In this document: piece by piece, positions 58,961-64,000 of the stretch
Layout of the letters: each line of letters starts with the position of its first letter
Position numbering within the stretch: the stretch's first letter is position 1
Source: Warburgia ugandensis
Taxonomy: Eukaryota > Streptophyta > Magnoliopsida > Canellales > Canellaceae
Length of the DNA stretch: 64,000 nt
Assembly: GCA_035236585.1 (NCBI GenBank)
Contig: CP141135.1
Span: 2,204,001-2,268,000 of the forward strand
Reading direction: 5' to 3'
The notes under the pieces: model-generated
What the model was told of the DNA's origin: nothing
Databases searched by the model: none
What the model saw: the letters and a program-made list of their open reading frames with translations, nothing else
Made by a program: the position numbers and the translations under genes

Positions 58961-60490
58961 ATTTATAAAATGACTACTTTGCCCTAATATAAATTTAGGC
59001 TTAACAAACGGTATTTAAATTAGAATTTTAAAACAATCAAACGACTAAGATTAAATAACTTTATGCAAATGTGTTGGATCAATTAAAAGTAGGGCTCAAT
59101 TTGTAAGAATGAGGTATCCTAATATTTTGTGAGGGAAATAGACTGGTGGATGACTTGGCCAATTATTGAATTGGGATTGTGATGTGTTGGGTTAATGACA
59201 TTTAGGCTTGGCAATTCAGGTTGGTGGGTTGTGTCGAGACTAACCCATTATAGTATATGGGTTGACACGAACATGACCTGCTTAATAAATGTGTCAAGAA
59301 TCCGCGACTCTAACACGACACGATTATTAAACAAGTCGACATGACACAACTCATGTAACACGATTAAATAAATGTAAAATAACTTATGCAGGACGGTTTC
59401 TGAAGAACCGTCCTATATTTTCAACCCGATTGGTTACCAGCTTGAGAGTTTGATGGGTCAACACGATGAATTAATAGGTTGCATGTCAAATAAGTCAACA
59501 GGATGGGTTAACATTGATTGAACCGAACATGACACGATTTTTGGGGCGTCATTTTACCCGAAAATGATAAGAACATGATAAGACTCGACCCTAACCCACT
59601 AAATCAGTGTCGGGTTTGAGTCGTGTTATATTTTGTCACCCCTAGTTAATGAATCACCACTTTGAGTTCTTTGAAGCTCCAATTTCAGGTGATTTGAATT
59701 GTTCGTCTTTTTTGCGTACTCTAATTAGATTTTATATCTAAATTCATGCTCATTAGAGACTTCTAACTATTAGGTTTTTTTTGGTTAAAAGTTTCAATAG
59801 ATAGGATTTATATATAGAAACCTAATGGTTCAATCCATACAATGGTCGTAAAGTTTGTTGGCTAGCTAATTCAAGATAAACCGAATATGATGAATAGATC
59901 GGATCATCCAAAGGAGGGTCTCAATTAGGTTGTGTACTTTTTTTTGTTTAGAAAGCATTGTACCAAACTTTTTTACTTAGTTATATTTTTTGTGGATCGT
60001 AACGGCCTCCGATAGTGTTGAAATTTTAACGACATGAATTTTCATATACAATCTAAATAGGGTAGGCCAAATAAGATGAAGAGCCAGACCATCTAAGTTT
60101 AAAGCATGTATACAGAACTCTTATTTTTAAGCTCTAATTATAATATTAACTTTTCCAACAAAAGAAAATAGTCAATTAAAAACCAAAATTTCCCTTTAGA
60201 AATAAAAAATGTAAAACCAAAATCAAATACACACAAATTGTCTCTTACAAAACCAGAAAAATAAAAATAAAAATGAATAAGACAGATAAACATCTGAGAG
60301 GTGACAAAACGTATGGTGTGTGGAATAGGATTCCTTACTTTTGTGCAAAGATTCTATTATTAGAATCTCTGTACTTAGGGTTGAACATCCAAACCTTTAC
60401 TATTTACTATTCATGGGCTAAATCAAGCTGTCTCACCAACTGAAAACCGGCTACATTGAGCTAATTTAGCTGTCTCAAACTCGAAACCAG
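58961..60490. other. Intergenic region upstream of the FEY-like gene
   Basis: No gene. At about 59210-59640 there is a low-complexity repeat built from GGGTTGACACGAACATGACC-like phrases (TGACACGA, AACACGATT, CGACACGACA), common in plant transposon-derived DNA but not assigned here. The promoter should lie in the last few hundred bases; no TATA element stands out. Confidence 0.45.
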
Positions 60491-60493
60491 GAA

Positions 60494-60529
60494 ATGGCAG
60501 CACTTTTCTTACTACAATTGAGACTATGA
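60494..60529 (+). promoter_or_regulatory. Short upstream ORF of the FEY-like gene
   Basis: ATG at 60494 opens a frame of 11 codons (MAALFLLQLRL) whose TGA overlaps the ATG at 60526 as ATGA. It lies in the presumed 5' leader. The effect is inferred only. Confidence 0.4.
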
Positions 60530-62409
60530 GCACCATCATATCCAGAGAGGAAGAAGAGAAGATCTGCAAACAAGAAATCAGGGAAAAAGGAGAAATGGGT
60601 TCTTCAGAGAAAAGGGCACTTGGATGGATAGAATGGCTTAGAGGGTGGTTTGCTATTGTATATGAGTTCCTTTTCCAGAGAATCGTGGCTAGCCATTTGC
60701 CCAATCCTCTTCCTTTGCCTCCTGTCAATGATCTCACTTGCATCATTACGGGTTCCACCAGTGGAATTGGACTCGAAATTGCCAAGTAATTCTACTAACT
60801 CTACATTTTCCTTCGTCTTTAGCTTTCTGACTTTAATTTTCCCAGATGATTTGTTACAGATTCAGGAGATGTCGTTTTTATTGCTTTGTTTTGGTCATAA
60901 AGTGGGTATTTTCAGATCAAACTGGACCAGCTTTTGGTGGTTATTTATGAATTTTGAGGAAGTTTTCATTTCTTTATTTCGCTAATTGCGTAGCATGAAA
61001 TGGTCGTTTGCTAATTTAGCGACAATGTTCCTTTTGGACTTCTGTGGAGCAATTCGGTTGTTTGGATAGAGGGTTTTATTCTTTGGAATTTATTTCGATG
61101 TGAAGAGTTTCAGGGCAAATTTATGTCCTTTCATTTTATTATTATTTTATTTAAGATTTTGGTTTTGGTCAGCATCTCCATCCCTTGCAAGCTAAGGAGG
61201 AGACAAGCATTTATGATACTACCGTTGTTTCTTTATGCTAGAATAATTTTTTCATAAATTGAGGGTGTTTTGGGGGATAGATATGTGCAAAGTGGCTACT
61301 CAAGTAGGTGGTTGTTCGCTGGGTTCAGTACGGAAATTCCTTTCAATTTATCTCCCAAGTAGTTATTGACATCCCTTTGTCAGCGCAGGCAGCTTGCACA
61401 ATCAGGGGCCCATGTGGTCATGGCAGTTAGAAACACGGAAGCAGCTCAGGAGTTAATACAAAAGTGGCAGAGTGAATGGTCTGGGTTGGTTGCACCACTT
61501 AATGTTGAGGTATGTGCTCAGCCACACTTTCCAATAATTATTAACATATCATCAGTCATATTACTGCATTGAAGATAGAAACTTCATTTAAGTGTTATCT
61601 ATTATCTAGAGATCCTGCCTCATTGAGATCTTAAGCACTTTATTGTTGCTATTAATGGTTTTCTTACAGATTTTGTAGCATTTTGATTCCCTATGTTTTA
61701 AGTTGGGTCTTCATCAATCATCTGATATCCTAATGCAAATTCAAAACTTCACTTCCTCTTTTCCTCTGCATCTATTTCTTTTGGTGCAGGCAAATAGCTT
61801 AACTTGCAACCAGATCAGAGAAAATCATATTAACATATGTTTGTTCAGAGAACCATGAACATTCTTCAACAAAATAAATAATGAGACTTGACCTGGCAGA
61901 TAAATAATGGATTTTACATTGTGATGGATGAGACTTGATGTATTTCCATTTCTTGGGAGCTAAGTGGTTAAGGTACTCCCATCAGAGCTGTTGCTATTCA
62001 CGGACGTCACTTCTATCCTGCTTAAGAATGCATTAAGAAATGCACAGAAAGAACTTTGTCTTGACCATTCTAGTTATGTTCTTTGTTAATCATCTCACAT
62101 TTACCATAGCCTGCTGAAATACAAGCATAGTCACAGCCCGTTTATGCATAGAAAGTAATTTTGGACTAAGAAGTTATGAACTTTTTCTGTAATTCATTTA
62201 GCAGTTTTGCATTCCTATTAGTACCAAAGATTACAATGTAAGTTGGGTTCTTATTTGTGAGATGACTGATTCTATTGCGAATGTTGTCAAGGTCATGAAG
62301 ATTGATCTTCTCTGCCTTGAGTCTGTTGCGAAATTTGCTGAAGCATGGAATGCACGCGGAGCTCCTCTGCATGTTTTGATCAATAATGCTGGGGTTTTCT
62401 CAATAGGAG
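60526..62409 (+). CDS. FEY: Short-chain dehydrogenase/reductase, FOREVER YOUNG (FEY)-like; 5' three exons, gene runs off the window
   Basis: NAD(P)-dependent oxidoreductase of the SDR superfamily; Arabidopsis FEY is needed for normal leaf and meristem development, substrate unknown. Exons: 60526 or 60595 to 60785, 61389-61509, 62292 to about 62409, with frame kept. The 60595 ATG (MGSSEKRALGWIEWLRGW) fits the family start; 60526 is in frame and adds 23 charged residues. FLFQRIVASHLPNPLPLPPV precedes the Rossmann fold. The cofactor motif TGSTSGIG (GxxxGxG) ends exon 1. Exon 2 has AQSGAHVVMAVRN. Exon 3 has the conserved NNAG (LHVLINNAGVFSIG). The Ser/Tyr/Lys catalytic residues would be in exons beyond 64000. 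Exon 3's donor could be at 62410 or slightly later. The following intron exceeds 1.5 kb and carries a young Au SINE. Confidence 0.88.
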
Positions 62410-63083
62410 GTCGGTATGGATCACAAATTTGCTTTTTATAAATTTCCTCCTGTTTTCTGCTTATTAGTTTATACTCATAGTTCTGAGTTCCTTATAATTA
62501 ACAAATATCGTGATTGCTAATACATTATGTTTGCTTATTATCTCTGTCCCCCAGGATAGTGAGAGCTTTTTGTTCCTTTCAATTTATAGGTTTCTATGGT
62601 TTTCTAGTTGATCTTCACGTTCAAGGTAACTTGTCCTAGCAGCAGCTAAAGAATAAGTTAAAATACAGGAAGTTGATCATTAAAGTCATTTTGTTGTTCA
62701 GGAAGTATGTTTGGGCAGGAAGGGTGATTCTTGGAAGAGTTATTCTACTGGTTAGGTTATTCTTTGTAAGTTGAATAGTTGTGAGCCCTTAGAGAACAAC
62801 TAAGCATAATTCAGCAGCTTCTAGATTATTGGTGCACTAGAATTTTACAGGATTCTCTCTGTGTCAGCTTGGTCCTAGAAAAAGGAAATGTTAGAAGATT
62901 AGAAAACTCCATGCACGTATGGGAAGCCATAAGAAATGCATGGAGCCGAAAATTATGCCATTAAATATGCTACCCTCTTTCTTCATGTGTTATTTGAGCA
63001 CCCTATGATGGAAAGTCCATCATTCTCAGCAATCAAGAGGTTCATGTAATGAGTAGGTAGTGATGACAGATTTTTGACATCTC
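62410..63083 (+). other. Intron 3 of the FEY-like gene, first part
   Basis: AT-rich, no exon matching the next expected FEY segment and no repeat recognised. Confidence 0.6.
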
Positions 63084-63099
63084 ATGCATTTTTACATTT

Positions 63100-63280
63100 G
63101 AAGGGGAGCCTTGGCGCAAAGGTAAAAGTTGTCATCATGTGACCTTGAGGTCACGGGTTCAAGACATGGAAACAGCCTCTTGCAAAATGCAAGGTAAGGC
63201 TGTGTACTTTAGCCCCATGTGGTCTGCCCCTTCCCTGGACCCCACATAGGAGGGAGCTTCGTGCACTGCGACTGCCCCCT
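63100..63280 (+). mobile_element. Full-length, young Au SINE with 16-bp target duplication
   Basis: AAGGGGAGCCTTGGCGCAAA (A box), GGTCACGGGTTCAAGACATG (B box), CAGCCTCTTGCAAAATGCAA, CCTGGACCCCACATAGGAGG, AGCTTCGTGCACTGCGACTG. ATGCATTTTTACATTT at 63084-63099 and ATGCACTTTTACATTT at 63281-63296 are the target duplication (one mismatch). The best-preserved copy in the window. Confidence 0.93.
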
Positions 63281-63296
63281 ATGCACTTTTACATTT

Positions 63297-64000
63297 ATAT
63301 ACATTTGTAAGCAGTTAATAAGAAAGTCAATGGAAATAAAATATCCCAACTGAGATATTATGCATCCAAAAGGTATTGTGGCTGATTAAACCAAAAACAA
63401 GAAAGAGCATTTTACACAAGGCCCAACAGACCTACTTTAGTTTGAAAGCTTACCCAGAAATGAAATAAATTCACTAAATTCTGCATAAATCATAGTGATA
63501 CTGCATTCCAAAATTTTCTAATGATAGAGCTCTTGAGATCCCATTATAGCGTCAACATGGTGTTTTAGATGCTTTCAAGATTACTTTGCACTTTGGTCAA
63601 TCCTTTTTCGTTTCTTCAAAATCTTTTCTGCATTATGGGCTTGCTCTTGTACTTTGCTTTAGTTCTAGAATAGAAAGACACTAGTTCTTCAGTTTATACT
63701 TCATGTGATCTTAAAATCTACTTCAAAACCGGCTTGTTCCTCCATACTTACCTCTATATCATGACTAGTGACCATCTGAGAAAAAGTTTAAACAACATTT
63801 TTGCCACTTTCTCGAGGTCATGTCCACAAAGAGTCTATAAGTTTGAAGCCCAAGAAGAATGAATACTTCTTGTTTGCCTCTTTGCAGCCTTATGAAATTC
63901 CCCTCATCATTTTTTAGAAGCGGCCAAATATTTCAAATATGATTTTCCAAAGAATACTTTTGAGATTGGATCCATCTCCTGGATAGTCTTGAAAAATCAA
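63297..64000 (+). other. Intron 3 of the FEY-like gene, continuing past the window
   Basis: AT-rich sequence without a recognisable exon; the gene must continue to the right. Confidence 0.55.

Overview
The window is nuclear DNA of a flowering plant. It carries five plant-type, intron-rich (or partly visible) protein-coding genes separated by long AT-rich intergenic stretches. Those stretches are full of small transposon relics, including tRNA-derived SINEs of the Au type, MITEs, LTR relics and a plastid DNA insertion. There are no operons, no prokaryotic signals and no CRISPR. The species cannot be named from the sequence. An early-diverging angiosperm such as a magnoliid is my guess, and it is weak.

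Layout. 1-6603 (+): the last ten visible exons of a FRA3-type WD40 / inositol polyphosphate 5-phosphatase gene, whose start lies left of the window. 6.6-15.2 kb: intergenic, with an inverted-repeat MITE, SINEs, a tiny RTE-LINE insertion with perfect target duplications, microsatellites, a CAGTGATAATT-type MITE cluster and a 113-bp tandem duplication. 15208-17881 (+): a complete three-exon BTB/POZ-NPH3 gene. 17.9-24.6 kb: SINEs, Tourist-like MITEs and a composite plastid insertion (23S rRNA plus rpoC2). 24613-25505 (-): the last exon of a NETWORKED-3-like actin-binding coiled-coil gene, with its first exon not located. 25.6-47.1 kb: the repeat-rich core. It holds a tandem duplication, several SINEs, a copia LTR relic carrying a nested TRIM-like solo LTR (TSD TCTAG), and an older LTR-like region carrying a nested 2.67-kb solo LTR (TSD ATAAT). 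47497-55202 (+): a complete twelve-exon PUB62-like U-box protein gene with a series of upstream ORFs. 55.2-60.5 kb: intergenic, with a head-to-head dispersed repeat. 60526 to the right edge (+): the first three exons of a FOREVER YOUNG (FEY)-type short-chain dehydrogenase, continuing beyond the window.

The genes do not form a pathway. They are independent housekeeping or developmental genes (phosphoinositide turnover, NPH3-type ubiquitin adaptor, actin/membrane adaptor, U-box protein, SDR enzyme). I rebuilt exon structures by hand from GT/AG sites, reading-frame continuity and remembered family sequences; in the complete genes every junction keeps frame.

I did not find a convincing new biological system. 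The observations most worth checking are the uORF series in front of the PUB62-like gene, the composite plastid insertion, the two solo LTRs with exact target duplications, the 37-bp RTE insertion with perfect 19-bp duplications, and the high density of Au SINEs.
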